This document shows positions 47,638-59,735 of a stretch of 64,000 nt of DNA, piece by piece. The position numbers and the translations under genes were made by a program. Numbering within the stretch: position 1 is the stretch's first letter; each line of letters begins with the position of its first letter. Under the pieces are notes generated by a model, which saw only the letters and a list, made by a program, of their open reading frames with translations, was not told the DNA's origin and ran no database searches. Source of the DNA: Astrothelium macrocarpum. Taxonomy: Eukaryota > Ascomycota > Dothideomycetes > Trypetheliales > Trypetheliaceae. The DNA lies in NCBI GenBank assembly GCA_021030915.1, contig JAGEMR010000051.1, forward strand, positions 62,001-126,000. Reading direction: 5' to 3'.

Positions 47638-49652
47638 CTAAACCACTCCAAGATCTCGCCAAAATCTGCATCTCGCGTTATCTTCCGGGTCTTCCATGAC
47701 TGTCAACCCTGCGTTCGACAAGTCCAAGAGTTGCCCAATACTTCCATAACGCGGCATGTCCGTCGATCCAGAGTCGCACGAATTAGGATCTCCCGTTATC
47801 GCAAAATTGTCAAAATAATTCTGCATCGCGAGCGCAACGGTGCCATTGATGCCTGAACTTGGACCGTTGTAGAAGGTGTAAGCAACGTCTTCAGTGTGAT
47901 ACGCAGGTCCAACGCTGAAGCGATACGCCCATGCTTGTCCATTGGATGCGCGATTGATGGTATATGCTTTGCAGTCGATGTAGATATCGGCTACAAAGGT
48001 TTCCACGCGGGTATATGGAGTAGTGTAGGGCGTCTCAGGTCCGGGTGGTGGATAGAGCGACTCGGTGATGTGGTGAAGCTCAGAGGCGTTGAGGTTCGTG
48101 AACCAGGTTTGGACGTAGGAGGTGAAATCGAAGGATTGGGTGATGGAAGTGGGTGGAAGGATGAAAATGGTTCCCTATGTAACGATGTTTAGTAAGGATT
48201 TTCATGAGATCGTGCGTACATCATAAATGCAATTCGAAAAGCGCTAAGCTTCCAGAACAGCAGCTATCTTGCTCATTCCATGGCCAGGGGTTTCTACGGC
48301 GGAAGCGACTCGTAATTCGAAGCCATGAGCTAATCGTTCTTGAACGTCCGAGAAACCTAACGCCGTCGTTTGACCTTGAATGAGAGCGAATTCGGGCTTA
48401 CCTCATGCAGATTATAGCTAGTCATAAGTCGGACTTTCTTGTCGAACTTGCCCTTGGCAAATGAACTCGTGATTGTGTCTCTGATATATGTACCATCGCG
48501 TGAAAGGCTGAAATAGAAATGGCCTAGCGGAGCAGCATGGACCAAATCACTGTTGACTGCTTGCAATACCGTTGTATCCAGACCTCTGGCGTCCTCTAGA
48601 GTGGTGACGTTTAGCTTGGCTAGCCAGTCATCGAATTGCCGATCCTGATCGTCATTGGAAAGGAAGGGTAGCTCGGCCTGACGATATATCAGAAGTCGGA
48701 ATGGTATTTCAAGAAAGCTGACTTACGGGACTTTGTAGTATTGCTTGCCGAAACGGCGTCTTGTCACCAGTATTCTGAGCAGTATTCTGGGCTGCGATCA
48801 TATGATGTACGATTGAGGAGGCTCCGCCAGACTCTCCGATGACCGTGACCCTATCAGGATCGCTTCCAAACCGATGGATGTAGCTCTGTATCCACTCAAG
48901 GGCGAGTCGTTGGTCAAGAAGCCCAGCGTTGGGTACCCCAGAGCTGTGATTAAATGCAGGACCCCCTAAGAATCCAAAAGCTCCAAGCTGTGCTACAAGT
49001 CAGCCAGATAATATATGGGGCGAGCCGTTTGTCAATGGAGTTACTGACTCTGTAGTTGATAGCAACGAATATGATTCCCTCCGAGCCTTCCTTTGCTAGA
49101 CTGCGGGCAATAAGTCCTGCTGGATCTCCACTGCTAGTCTTTGAGCCAGTGACGTAGCCGCCTCCATGAATCCAGACAAGCACGGGCGTACCAGTGCTGT
49201 GAGATTGATTGAATACTTTTATAGGGACATGCACATCCAGATATAGACAATCTTCGGACTCAAATGGGCTTCGCGGAACTACCGAGGTATTGAATAGCAC
49301 TTCGGAGAGCCACGACGGCGTTTCCTGAGGACACATCTTTGGAGACAACCCTCCATCATGAACAACGCGGTCAACTTGCGGGAGACTTGGGCTGGCAAAG
49401 CGTAATGCTCCAATAGGAGGTTGTGCGTAGGCAATATTGGAGAAGTTGTAGTATTGACCGGTCTCCTACATTGCCTGCAGTTAGTATCGATTACATGGTC
49501 GCAAAGACAACGAGACGAACGTTGACAGATGATGCTTGCTGGAGAGTGTAGCCTAGGTCAACTACGGGCAATGCAGCATTCGCCAAAGTTGGTAGGGATG
49601 AAACGAAGGTATTGAAGCAGAAGGCATAGAATATCGAGAAAATGAGGAACAT
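47638..49652 (-). CDS. Secreted type-B carboxylesterase/lipase
   Basis: Five exons on the minus strand (49652-49521, 49465-49049, 48987-48727, 48677-48402, 48174-47638) give 540 residues. A signal peptide (MFLIFSIFYAFCFNTFVSS) leads into the alpha/beta-hydrolase fold with SEDCLYLDVHVP, the oxyanion-hole VWIHGGGYVTG and the nucleophile elbow VTVIGESGGASS (catalytic Ser). A later AYRFSVGPAYHTEDVAYTFYNG supplies the family's His region. It should hydrolyse carboxylic esters outside the cell; the substrate is unknown. Three introns are 49-61 nt. The fourth is 227 nt and contains two further donor/acceptor pairs, so the junction between exons 4 and 5 is the least certain. The 3' end lies 459 bases from the regulator-like gene, convergently. 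Confidence 0.85.
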
Positions 49653-50992
49653 TTTGCCTGACTCTCAAAGAAGGCATCCAATGGATATAGAGAGATATCT
49701 CCACGACCACATCGCAGGAAAGTAGCTCTTTTATGCTTGATTCTCAGCTTTATTTCCTGTCGTCGTGGCTCACGCTCTTCGTATCCCGGGAACAACGTAT
49801 GTACCCGATCTTCTGGCTCTATCACCATGCTAGTCAAATCGAAATCGTATTTTGAGAAGAAGGATTGCTTGATGACCACGCTTGACTGTTTTGACGACGA
49901 GAAAGGGACGACTTTGGGTCCAAATGAAAGGAGCAGAGACACAAAGAGCGCATACCTCCCAGCGCCAAGCCTACCGTTGTATATACTGGGCAACGTGCTG
50001 CAGTAAGATTGAGGGCTGAGTTCGAGCCAACTTCTACTTTGCTAGTCCAAACCTGGGTCAGTCTCGAAAAATACCTTGGGCTCTATCTCAGAAGTTCGAG
50101 TATTACTACACTATTTTGGCATCCGAGCGTTTTGCCAAGCCGAGCATCGTCCTCATTAGGTTTAGCTTTGTGTCCGCCAGAGCTACTCCTTAGAGTTGCA
50201 GTATGATCTGCAAATAGGAACACGAGAAGTCATTGAACCAACCAATTCAAGATGCGACGCCCTGATGATGCTACTCTGGTCAATTTGGCATTTACGTGTA
50301 GAAGACTCACAAGTAGAAGGCGCTGAAGGCGCTGAAAGCACTGCAAATACTCAACACGAGAACGAGCCCGAGCGCCACGATACGCGACGCATTCGCAAGG
50401 AAGGTTCTGGCAGAACTGTATGAAGCATTGGTGGTGGGAGACGCTCGCTTGCGCCCTCAGCCCAGGCTGCCTGGTCGCCATTCCTGTTGTACTCTGGGTT
50501 GAAAATGGCCACCACTCGATCGCTTGGCAGGATCACGTAACAGAGTTTCACTAGGTGCGACGGTCTCCTTGATTTCCACCGTGGCTAAGAGTTAAGTTCA
50601 AAGTTGATATCTCGACTTCGATGCTGGGGAAGTTCTAGACGTCACAGGCTCTCACCAATATATGAATGATATGGCAGCTCATCCTCGAACCCATGGAAAT
50701 TTTTGGAATTCGTTCAAAGACTTTCATCAAGATGTAATATGACACTCGTACCGCCCAGCTCCATGTAGACCTCTGTCTAGTCGCCAACACGCCAGAAAAT
50801 GTTCAGGGACCCATACATCAACAGGAAATGTCACAACATTTGCCAGTACATATCAACCAAAAAAGGGTGCTATGCAATTTTCCAATCGAGATCCATTGGC
50901 CCGGAGGATCTGCCGCGCGGCGTGATGTTGGCGGATATAGTAGTCAGAGGGCATCCTCGTACATGTTGCTTGATCTTGAAACAACTCGGACA
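49653..50992. other. Intergenic interval, no gene supported
   Basis: Includes the promoter of the esterase gene at its left and the 3' region of the kinase gene at its right. A 143-codon minus-strand frame (49993-49562) overlaps the esterase start in another frame and has no recognisable domain. Confidence 0.4.
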
Positions 50993-52638
50993 CTAGACGC
51001 TAGAACTTTTCTGCGTAGTGTTTTCGTTGTTGATAGCTGTCGCGGGCATTTTGAGCTGAGGGCAGCCTCGCGCATGCTGTTTGGGCTGACGGCAAACCGG
51101 ACACTGACGCACAGGAGCATTCTGAGCATTGTTTCCCGGTCTCTGAGATATCAGCTTCAACATTTCTTTGGCTGTCAGGCGTTGTTCCGGGTAGAATTGG
51201 CCCATTCCGGCGAGCGTTTCAAGCTGCCCCTCGCGCGCACGTTCCATCAACTCCCACCTATCCTCAGGCTTAGGCATGTGCATCTACTTGGAGCAGAAAC
51301 CTTCGACACTGAGAATGTACACCATGGTCGCAAAAAGCGACCATACATCGCCCTTAGGGGTTTGCTTCCCTCGCAATTCAACTTCTGGAGCTTTGAAAAT
51401 GGGTGTCCCTTCTGATAATTTAGCATCATCTATGTACCTTGAGAGACCAAAGTCAGCGAGCTGGAAGACATAGCAACTATTTCGCGCTCTTCGGTAGAGA
51501 ATGTTTTCGGGCTTCACGTCTCGGTGGATAACAGATTTACTGCTGAGGTACTCCAAAGCGCTCAACATATTTCTTAGTAAGTCTTGGAGGATCGATACTT
51601 GCACTCTCAAGGTCGGTGTCAGAGACTCCACAGCGCCGTCCATAAGTTCAGTGAAGATGTCAATGATTGCCTCCTTTTCTCTTTCTTCGAACTTGAGCAA
51701 GGGAAGAATATTTTCCTATTTACCCAGGTCAGCCCTGCCAAAAGCGCGACCTGCTGTATTAGAGAGGACTTGATAGGTTAGGGCGTTTCCGTCGATATAC
51801 ATACGTGATGTAGTTTAAACTGGATTGATGCTTCGCGCTTTGCCGAGTGGAGAGTCTTCTCCCACTGTTCTCGCCGTGCCTGGATAGATTCGCCCTCAAT
51901 CTCGATTCCTTTGAGCGCATAGACTTTTCCAGAATCTATGTCGGTCGCCTTGAATACTGATCCGTAGGATCCGTGGCCTAATCTTAGAAGTGTGGATTGT
52001 TCGATTCTGATGATATCCATGTTCAGGATTCGAGGGGTATTGATTCTTGTAGCCCGAGAAGGATCTTCGGGAGATGCTAGACCGTTACTCTTAGTTCTAG
52101 CGGTAGTTGAGTCTTCTATGCCATTGCCGTAAAATGCTGCAATGAGCCCTTCAACCTGTTCAGGAGTGGTAAAATGCCAATCGAGCTTGAACGTGACTTC
52201 ATAGCCGTCTCTTGTCCTTCCATTGGGTCCTGAACCTACGTTACCGCAAAACCCCATCCCAAACTCGGTGTTCATATGAGGGCTGACAATTATTTCTCGA
52301 GTACCTCCGTTCCGAATTGAGATGTTTTTCTCGCCTATGACTTCGGTGCTGTTTTTGCTTGATCTGTCCCTGAGGATAATGGTCCCAGAAGGAAACACCT
52401 CGAATTCACACTGAAACAGTGATATCGCAGCGCCATCGATAGCAATATCGCAACCCGACCTTCCAAGGGTAGCAAGAATATGTCGACGTCGCCCTGTAAC
52501 CGGTGTAACGTCCAAGCCTTTCCCAATAGCACGAATCGATCGGTGCTTTGCACTTTTCTTTGATTCGACTATCTTCTGCGCATTAACATGTGACGGCAGT
52601 AGAGTAAATATAGCAGGAGGGTTTTGGGTCCTCGGCAT
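50993..52638 (-). pseudogene. FHA-domain Ser/Thr protein kinase interrupted by one in-frame stop
   Basis: Minus strand, exons 52638-51805 and 51715-50993 around an 89-nt intron (GTATGT donor, AATAG acceptor). The N-terminus has an FHA-like domain (RHILATLGRSGCDIAIDG, LRDRSSKNSTEV) expected to bind phosphothreonine. The kinase domain follows with all key residues: GHGSYGSVF loop, VYALK lysine, HRDVKPENIL, LADFGLS and GTPIFKAPEV. After YILSVEGFCSK comes TAG (51284-51286). The same frame continues directly with family-like sequence (RWELMERAREG, LTAKEMLKLI) and a CPVCRQPKQHARGCP tail for 96 more codons. The stop removes part of the C-lobe, so this is probably an inactivated gene. A 39-nt intron ending at this TAG is possible but unusually short. 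Reading to the stop alone gives about 421 residues. Confidence 0.7.
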
Positions 52639-53542
52639 GTTGATAACTAGAGGTTATTAAGAGACGAAAGGTTGTCAGATGTCTGAACGCAGTAGATGTA
52701 AACACCGAGACTGAATAAAATACAAAAACGTTACATTTCATAGTGAAATGATATTTGCCATCTGTCACAAATGCTATTGTACGCTACATCCTCTTACTGC
52801 CCAGGCGTGATTCTATTTCGGGATCATCCTATAACCGCGCTTATCTCGAGAGAGCGCTTAAGCATCTTCCCTCGAGCCAATGGTCTACTACGGTTGAGAG
52901 ATTTTTCTTGTATGGATATTTTGCATCGCTAAATTCAGACTTCATCAACGGGACGATGTGTGGACACACGCCACAGAAATGATCTATAGCCGTCCAGATT
53001 TCGAGATTTTGGCCGTCATCCAAGATGGCGCCCTGACTCAAGTCGTCAGTCCTCGGAGGCCTTGAGTGCATTCGCAAAGTATAGTAGGAAGTGTGATGCT
53101 CAGCGGCAAATGTCGCATAGCTGTAGGGGAGCTATCTAAGCCCGCAAGCATGTGTCATGCCATGGATCTCAAGCGCGCAGCTAGTGAGCGACAGCGCCCA
53201 GTAGCTCAAACTCAAGATGTTTGGTGTGCAGCATGGCAGTGCTCCGCAATTACAGAGTACCTACTCTGGAGGTTGGGGTGGGCGGTTAATCTCAGCCTCG
53301 AGCGCTTACATAAATTAGCGCCGCCTGTGGCGCTAGGTTACCGTCGCCGTGCTCAACTTGTGGGGCTCCAGCTTGGTCTCCTCAAAAATGCTACACTCAG
53401 GCTCTCAGTATGATGACGCTGTCGCAGCGTCTCAGAGCTCGTTGCGACATCTGGAACATCCCAAATTTCGGACCCTCTACGGTCAGTTGCATACCTTACA
53501 ATTACCTTCGTTCTTGAGACCTTCGCTCCAGCATTGCGTGCA
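52639..53542. other. Divergent intergenic interval
   Basis: A 904-base gap between the start codons of the FHA kinase gene (minus) and the GIWDS protein gene (plus). Short frames only; it should hold both promoters. Confidence 0.45.
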
Positions 53543-54607
53543 ATGTCATTCCTCGCCTACGGGTCGCTTGAACAGCAGTTGGCGAACCGTTTCACAAGTT
53601 TAACCCCTGGGGAATTCGAAGAGAGACGAAAAAAACTTGAAAGATCGCCAACTACTCAATCTATCAGCAGTACTGAATCTCGCACACCTCGATTGTCAGA
53701 CTTCGACTTTGATGCCCATCGCAATGCTACCATAAGATACCTTCAAGACTTGAGTCGGCCGAATTGGCAATTTCGCCGGGAGGTTGCCGACGAAACGGAC
53801 AGGCTAGACTCTGACTATGACCGTGGCAAGTTCGAGGGTATGGGCCCTTTTGAAAAGAACATCAATATACCAGCGATAGCTATCTGTATAGTACGGGATC
53901 GGTGGAAAGAAGAAGGAATTTGGGATAGCGGATGGGAGCTGGAAGAATACAAGGACATTGACAATGGTTGGAATGTCAATGACTATGTTGGCCGCAAGGG
54001 TTACGCCAAGTCTGGTGGCTCCATGCCCGACTCCAAAGGGCCCAGTTTTCTTCAGTGGAAGCACGAGGTCCTCTCAGATAATGGCATCATTTACGATCTG
54101 AAGGAGGAATACAGCAGGCAATCAACACGTCCATCTCATCGATTCGAATATGCTCTGAAAAGGGTCAAGCAGGGCTTAATCGAGTCTATGCCCAAATCGG
54201 GCTCCTCCGAGAAGGAGGCTGTTGCATTTCGAGAGAGTCTGGATAGTCGGGCTTATCATATGACACGACTCGTATGGCGTCGCCGAGGAATTTGGGACTC
54301 TCTTTGGGATGATACTGGACCAGGCGGTCAGTGGCGGCACGAGAAAACATTTCTCGAATACGCTTCATCATTTCCTCAAGATGCTGATATTGACGTGAAA
54401 TTTGATGACATTTACGAAGACGGCCCTATCAAGCTCGGCATCTATCGAGGCGATGAGGTCACCTGGGATAAACTCATGGAATTATTGAGCACGGCCGAAG
54501 ACAGAGAATCTATGTTCGCCGCTGTACATTCTCCAGTAATATCCCCGATCGGGCCTCCGCTCTATTTTGATCCATTTGCGAATATTCTCATGCCTGCTGC
54601 AGATTGA
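53543..54607 (+). CDS. Unrecognised protein with two GIWDS motifs
   Basis: A single-exon 354-residue ORF with no signal peptide or membrane segment. Two internal segments look like diverged repeats: RDRWKEEGIWDSGWELEE (about residue 120) and WRRRGIWDSLWDDTGPGG (about residue 250). Each is followed by a stretch rich in W, Y and acidic residues (WNVNDYVGRKGYA; WRHEKTFLEYA). The rest is strongly charged. I recall similar hypothetical proteins in other filamentous ascomycetes, but no function. The start is the first ATG (MSFLAYGSLEQQ); the frame is open slightly further upstream without an ATG. Confidence 0.65.
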   Translation: MSFLAYGSLEQQLANRFTSLTPGEFEERRKKLERSPTTQSISSTESRTPRLSDFDFDAHRNATIRYLQDLSRPNWQFRREVADETDRLDSDYDRGKFEGMGPFEKNINIPAIAICIVRDRWKEEGIWDSGWELEEYKDIDNGWNVNDYVGRKGYAKSGGSMPDSKGPSFLQWKHEVLSDNGIIYDLKEEYSRQSTRPSHRFEYALKRVKQGLIESMPKSGSSEKEAVAFRESLDSRAYHMTRLVWRRRGIWDSLWDDTGPGGQWRHEKTFLEYASSFPQDADIDVKFDDIYEDGPIKLGIYRGDEVTWDKLMELLSTAEDRESMFAAVHSPVISPIGPPLYFDPFANILMPAAD

Positions 54608-56162
54608 GAAGCGTGGCAGCGGCAAAAACCCAGCAAGACTGAGCTACTACGGAGAAGTGAGAGAATTAAGAAGAAGCAATCAGCTATTCGAGAGCCGCCG
54701 AGAAGAAGTGAGAGAATCATTCAAAAGCAGCTGGCTATGCAAAGGAAGTCGACGGCGAAGTCCAGAGTCCCAGGGGAAAAGCGTGTTGCAAAGGGGCTCA
54801 AGTCCCGCAAGAAGCATATTGTTCACCAGAAGAGGAGAAGATAACACTCGCTTCTCGCTAGGGCGACTCGAAAAATGGTCTTCAGATGCGCTTGAGCATT
54901 TGATCTGGCGGCTGCTTTCTTTAGACCCGTACTGTATTAAGATACCCAATGTAAGGTGCGTAGCAGCGTCCCCGCCCCCTCTACACACTGTTTCGTCAAC
55001 AATACCCTCATCTTTGTGCACAGCCTATACACATGCCTTTGTTCTTTTGTATAAAGCTAATACTTTTGTTGCATATCCAGTTATGTAATCAACACAACTC
55101 TGCAATGATTATAGGGGCCCATAATTGGGACTGAGCAGTGCCTGAGACACCTCGAGTCCAGCCTAAAGTTAAACCATCCTGTACAGAGGCTAAGCATGGA
55201 CCGAGCCGAAGTGGAGCCGGTGGCTTGGATTACACCTAGTGCAGATCTAACCTATCTGAGCAATGAGCGTTGCTGTTCTTACCTTTGAAAAGAGGCGCAC
55301 AGAATGCGAAGAACCATGGACCAAGCGCGGCGTTTATTCAAAAGGTATATAGCATTGAAGTGAGTCCAAAATTGAGGGTTCAAACATCGACGGCATATCT
55401 ATAAGCCCTTTCAACGCCTTTATCGAGCCGTGAATGATTTCTTGACAGTCAAAATGCTGTTCTTCCAAGGTCGCTTAAACCTTTAACGGTCCCGAATGTT
55501 AGTAATTTGACACTTTCATTGCCATACTGTCTACATTGGCATCTGAATTTGCATGCCTAGGCAGAGAAAGCAAAGTCTTTTGGGCCATCCAGTTGTCTAC
55601 GAGTGTCTATTACCAGTTTTTATAACGCCGCTGAACGCCTCATAGATCCGGCTGTAATGTAGAGAATGCAGTGCCTGCATGATAGCCCTCAGACACCGCT
55701 ACGTATGTAAAGCCACTAGAATTCAGCAGGCAGATCAACATCTTCACTAAAACAGGATACTCGCATCTGTCTGAGACACTCGCTCCACATCGCCACTGCA
55801 ACATACCGGTAAGGAACGCCCTGGCTTTTTCCGTCACAGTCGCGTCGTTTGTAGGCCAAGGAGATGCTCTCTGGGCTGGGACACGGGAAATGAAAGATCC
55901 GTCCCTCGTCATTTCATAAGCTACTTCCCATATGTGCCAACCCGTAATATCGTTGCCTCTACGGGAAATCATGTAGGCAAGATCCTCCGTTCCATGATTT
56001 TATGTGACAAACACACAATTACTTGGATCGATGCGGTTTGTTGCACAAACACAGTGATTGCTAAAATGAGTACGGAACATGCTAGAAATTAGAGCGTAGC
56101 AACTGGATTTTCCACTGCAACCGTCATCCTTTCCTCTAGACCCGCGGCATCGTTTAAGAATC
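54608..56162. other. Intergenic interval of 1.5 kb
   Basis: Short frames on both strands. The longest, minus 55972-55640 (110 codons), contains GWHIWEVAYEM and looks protein-like, but I recognise no family and find no extending exons. Nothing else is supported. Confidence 0.4.
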
Positions 56163-57441
56163 ATGGATTTCGTTCATTCTGATGAACGCCAAGTATTTCT
56201 TGCATTTCAAGCCATTTTAACAGGACAGGACGCAGAGCTTCGTAATTCCAACAAGATCCGGAAACGCGTCAAAAGGAATCAGCACAAGCCTGACGTCAAA
56301 AGGCTTATCGAGCAATACGGTTTCAAGAAGGTTTGCAAGATTTTGAAACATCTTCTAGAAAACAAAGTCTTCGAATCCACACGTCAGGAACAGATCTATT
56401 TTCCTAGCTTCTCCAAGAACCAGTCTGGCGAAAGCACAAATCAGGCTGTAGCTGAGCCTAACATGACATCTCAAGAAGCAAATTCCCTGCCCGATTTCCT
56501 CCAAGCCATCATGGAAAACGAGGGCCAAACAGAGGGCCAAACAGAGGGCCAAACAGAGGGGCACCGTGAAAAGGGAAAGCAAAAACGTACGTTGACTGGA
56601 GATGTAGACGAGGAAGCCGCAAAGACTGACAAGTATAGTGGTCTCTCAGGAGACAAGTACGGAAGATCCTTTGGCGCCTACGATTGCTTCTATATCATCC
56701 TTGGATTTAAGCCATTTGCCCTTCCCAGCTCAGCACAGGCTTCTGGTCAAAGTGCAAGCAATCCTCGAGGAGCTCTGTTATGCTTATGCCCAGAAGATGT
56801 TTCCCAGTGTCTTGGAGAAGCGCGGATTGGAATGTGCCGAGCTTGTAGAGCTGCCTAGGTGGGAACAAATAATTTCGGAACAAAAGATTGTTCCCCTCAG
56901 CTCCGATCTTCTCGACAAACCACTGACCATGCTTCGCAATACCGCCGTGCACAGAGAGCGCGTAAGCCCTTGGAGAACCCAAGAAATCTTAGCCCATGCC
57001 GTTTACTTTGCGGAGTCTTTGGGGGAAAACGTTCAAATTTCTACGTTGAAGCATCTGAAGGAAGTAACTGACTCAACCATCACGGATCTTGAGTTGGGGA
57101 AAGCATTCGTTGACTCAGAATTGGAACAGACTCGCCTGAAATTCGCAGCCGAGAAAGCTGATCTTGCAGAGCGCGAGAAGAAGGTAACGGACGACATAAT
57201 GAAAAAGGGCCAAGAACATCAGCATATTGCAGGGGGCAGGCTACTCAATGCGATTGCAAAACTGGAAATAACAGCATTGTCATCTGCAACGGAAGTCGGA
57301 CACTACACAACATCTAAAGTGGACGTAGAAAGATCTGATGTGCATGAGCGGCACAACCTGAGGAACTTACCACCCGGAGCATATGAGCAACAGAGGTGCG
57401 TGACGGATTCCAGCAGCGATGGTGGCGCTGATCTCCCGTGA
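56163..57441 (+). CDS. Unrecognised two-exon protein, paralogue B
   Basis: Exons 56163-56586 and 56639-57441 give 408 residues. The domain order equals that of the gene at 36604-37895. It has a helical basic N-terminus (KIRKRVKRNQHKPDVKRLI, YGFKKVCKILKHLL), a disordered linker spanning the intron, a helical domain (LPFPAQHRLLVKVQAILEEL, LRNTAVHRERV) and coiled-coil C-terminal helices (LEQTRLKFAAEKADLAEREK). The intron has a GTACGT donor, a GACTGAC branch site and a TATAG acceptor. Unspliced, exon 1 would run on in a frame lacking the conserved second domain. The linker carries an EGQT repeat. Function unknown; a scaffold or regulatory role would be a guess. Confidence 0.75.
56520..56560 (+). 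repeat. 12-bp coding tandem repeat
   Basis: Three perfect copies of GAGGGCCAAACA and a partial fourth encode EGQT repeats in the linker of paralogue B. The unit keeps frame. Paralogue A lacks it, so it arose after the duplication or was lost in A. Confidence 0.9.
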
Positions 57442-59735
57442 AGATTCGATAACGAGCGCCCAGCCACCGAGTCATCCAGCTGGTGCGCGATTGCCTAAAC
57501 ATGGACAGGATGCAACAATCACTGTAAAGAGTAACAGTTCAGCGTTCTCTTAGACCTGTGTGTTCTCGCTGTACAGTTTGCGGTTCAGACCACCGTATGG
57601 GAATGCGGCAATCTTGACAGGACGTTGCGAGATAACATTTCTCCTCTAACCAGTATCTTAAAACCCCTGCTCATGAGATAGATAGGATCATTACCGTGCA
57701 AATTGTGGAAATGAAACGTCAATGAGTTGTGGCACCATATTCGTGGAAAATGCCGCTAGCCGCTGGAAAATGAATTCGATAATTCCATGACCCTTGACCA
57801 CACGGTCCAATGTGGAAGTGCACTTAAGGTTTACAAACGCAGCATGTTTCTTAGTAGAGAAGTAGTCAGCCGTAACAGTGCCCGAGTTGCCCCCCCACAG
57901 AGCCGAAAACGATCTCCATCGCATCACCAAGCTGTGCCACAACTCCCCCCCGGCTGCAGCTTCAGCCCGCCCCGTCAACGGGAACTTCCTAAACATTCCG
58001 ACACCCGCAACGGGGAAGACAACATGCAGACCCGTTCGCAACTTGGCCCCAAGCCACCTCCATCACCAGCCAAAAAAATGTCGCAAGATTTGAGAAAAAT
58101 CTCGTGCAACGGAAAATTCACGGAGATTCGCCAACTTCAGACTTGTTTTTTTCCAAGACACTTCATCATGACATCGACATCGATATTTGTCATGCGAGAT
58201 TTTCCCGCCGCCACCGCCCCCCACACCACCCTCGCCCCGAATCTCTGGGCGTTGCAGCCCTATCGCGGACGCAGAACAAAACGGAGGGGGGCGGGAAGGC
58301 TGCAAGGGTCTACCGCTGCAAGTCGCCGTCCTGGTGGCGCTCTGCTTGCAGCATCGATGTTTGCTTTTTGGCGTTTACCCAATGGAGGTAAGAACCCGTT
58401 ACGGCCGAAAAGGGTGTCGATCTTTTTCGGACCAAAACGGGTGATTTCGTGTCGGGCTTGGAATATTTTCAACGTCAAGCGCGCGTTTGGATGGATGGTA
58501 ATTGGTCTGACGTCTCGTGATTCATCTCGTCCCTACAGGTGATGGGCACTGGATCTGGCCCGGATCAGATGCAAACTAATGTTGCCAGATCCTGCAGCTA
58601 GAGGGTGGAGACGATGGGAATGGCACGAATTGTAGCACGCTTTGAAGAATCAGAGAAAGATTGAAAATCTGAGCAACTAAGAAGGACCACAAGACCCAGA
58701 TTTCCTAGACGCGTTCAGATCAGCTTGTTTCATTCTCAGTTGATACGGCGGTGTGGCGACAGCTAAGATATTGGACCATTAGGTTTTGTTTGACATGTTT
58801 GCAGGGTGGACGGGAAGCACCGAAGCAGTGGAATTCGGTCGTATTTTTGATCATTTGTGACAATGTGACAAGTGGGTCTTTCATCAACCGTTAACACGAT
58901 GAATTTCGGTCATTTGAGAAATGCACGAGAAATGTCCTGGATGATCGCTGTTCGAAATAGGTCTAGGCCTAAGTTTGATCACGATTCAATTTCACGAGTC
59001 AGTAAAAGTCATTCACTGAGTCGTGAAACACGGCGGTCGTAGCGAGTCTGTTGGGTGGGTTGTCGGTTCGTAAGTGAGCGAGTCAAACACGGATCCGATG
59101 TCGAGATAGCAAAGCACTGAGTGGACGTGAAATTTGTTACGAAATGTGCTGATGATAACGCGTGTGGGAGTGGATGATATGCGAAGGTGCCGATATCTGC
59201 ATTGCGCACGGGACTAAGAGTTTACAGGTACACAAGGTGAATGTAACGTAGTGTCACTTCTCGAATGTGATTCGATTCTCGACACTCGAAAGGATACAGA
59301 ACTTCAACATCGAATCTTAACATGGGTATCTACAATGTCTGAAGCGAGGCTAGTTGTCCGTCTCTTCAACATCCTGCCCATCATATGTTCTGCAGCAGCC
59401 TCTGCTGGCTTTTTGACAGTAATAGCAACGGAATTTTTGCGGCCCATGTGAGGGAACCTGCAAGATCCACCCGGCTAACTCAAAATTGCTCAATAATTGC
59501 CATTCGTGTTCTCAAAATGCAGGCCCGCAGCATTCTTAAGATGAAAGGAATGGCTCGTGAGATAATGCACAATAGGGAGTATCAAGAAAACAGATGCCAT
59601 CGTACTTTTCTTCTTGACAAGCACAAAGGCTTAAACGACTGAAATGAAAAAAGCGGTAAAGATGCAGACGCGAGGTCTATATCGTAAGGACAGGCACGGT
59701 CAAACCAATCGTTCATAATGGACATCATTCATCAC
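57442..59735. other. Intergenic interval of 2.3 kb
   Basis: No domain-bearing frame on either strand. A plus-strand frame of 251 codons (57787-58542) is Pro/Arg-rich with no recognisable motif and probably reflects composition. Nothing else is supported. Confidence 0.4.

Noticed and set aside
49562..49993. 143-codon minus-strand frame with a hydrophobic N-terminal stretch
   Set aside because: It overlaps the esterase signal-peptide exon in another frame and shows no domain.
50828..51415. 195-codon plus-strand frame
   Set aside because: Antisense to the kinase C-lobe; no independent features.
55640..55972. 110-codon minus-strand frame containing GWHIWEVAYEM
   Set aside because: Possibly a gene fragment, but I recognise no family and found no joining exons.
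57787..58542. 251-codon plus-strand frame
   Set aside because: Pro/Arg-rich, overlapping frames on both strands and no motif; most likely compositional.
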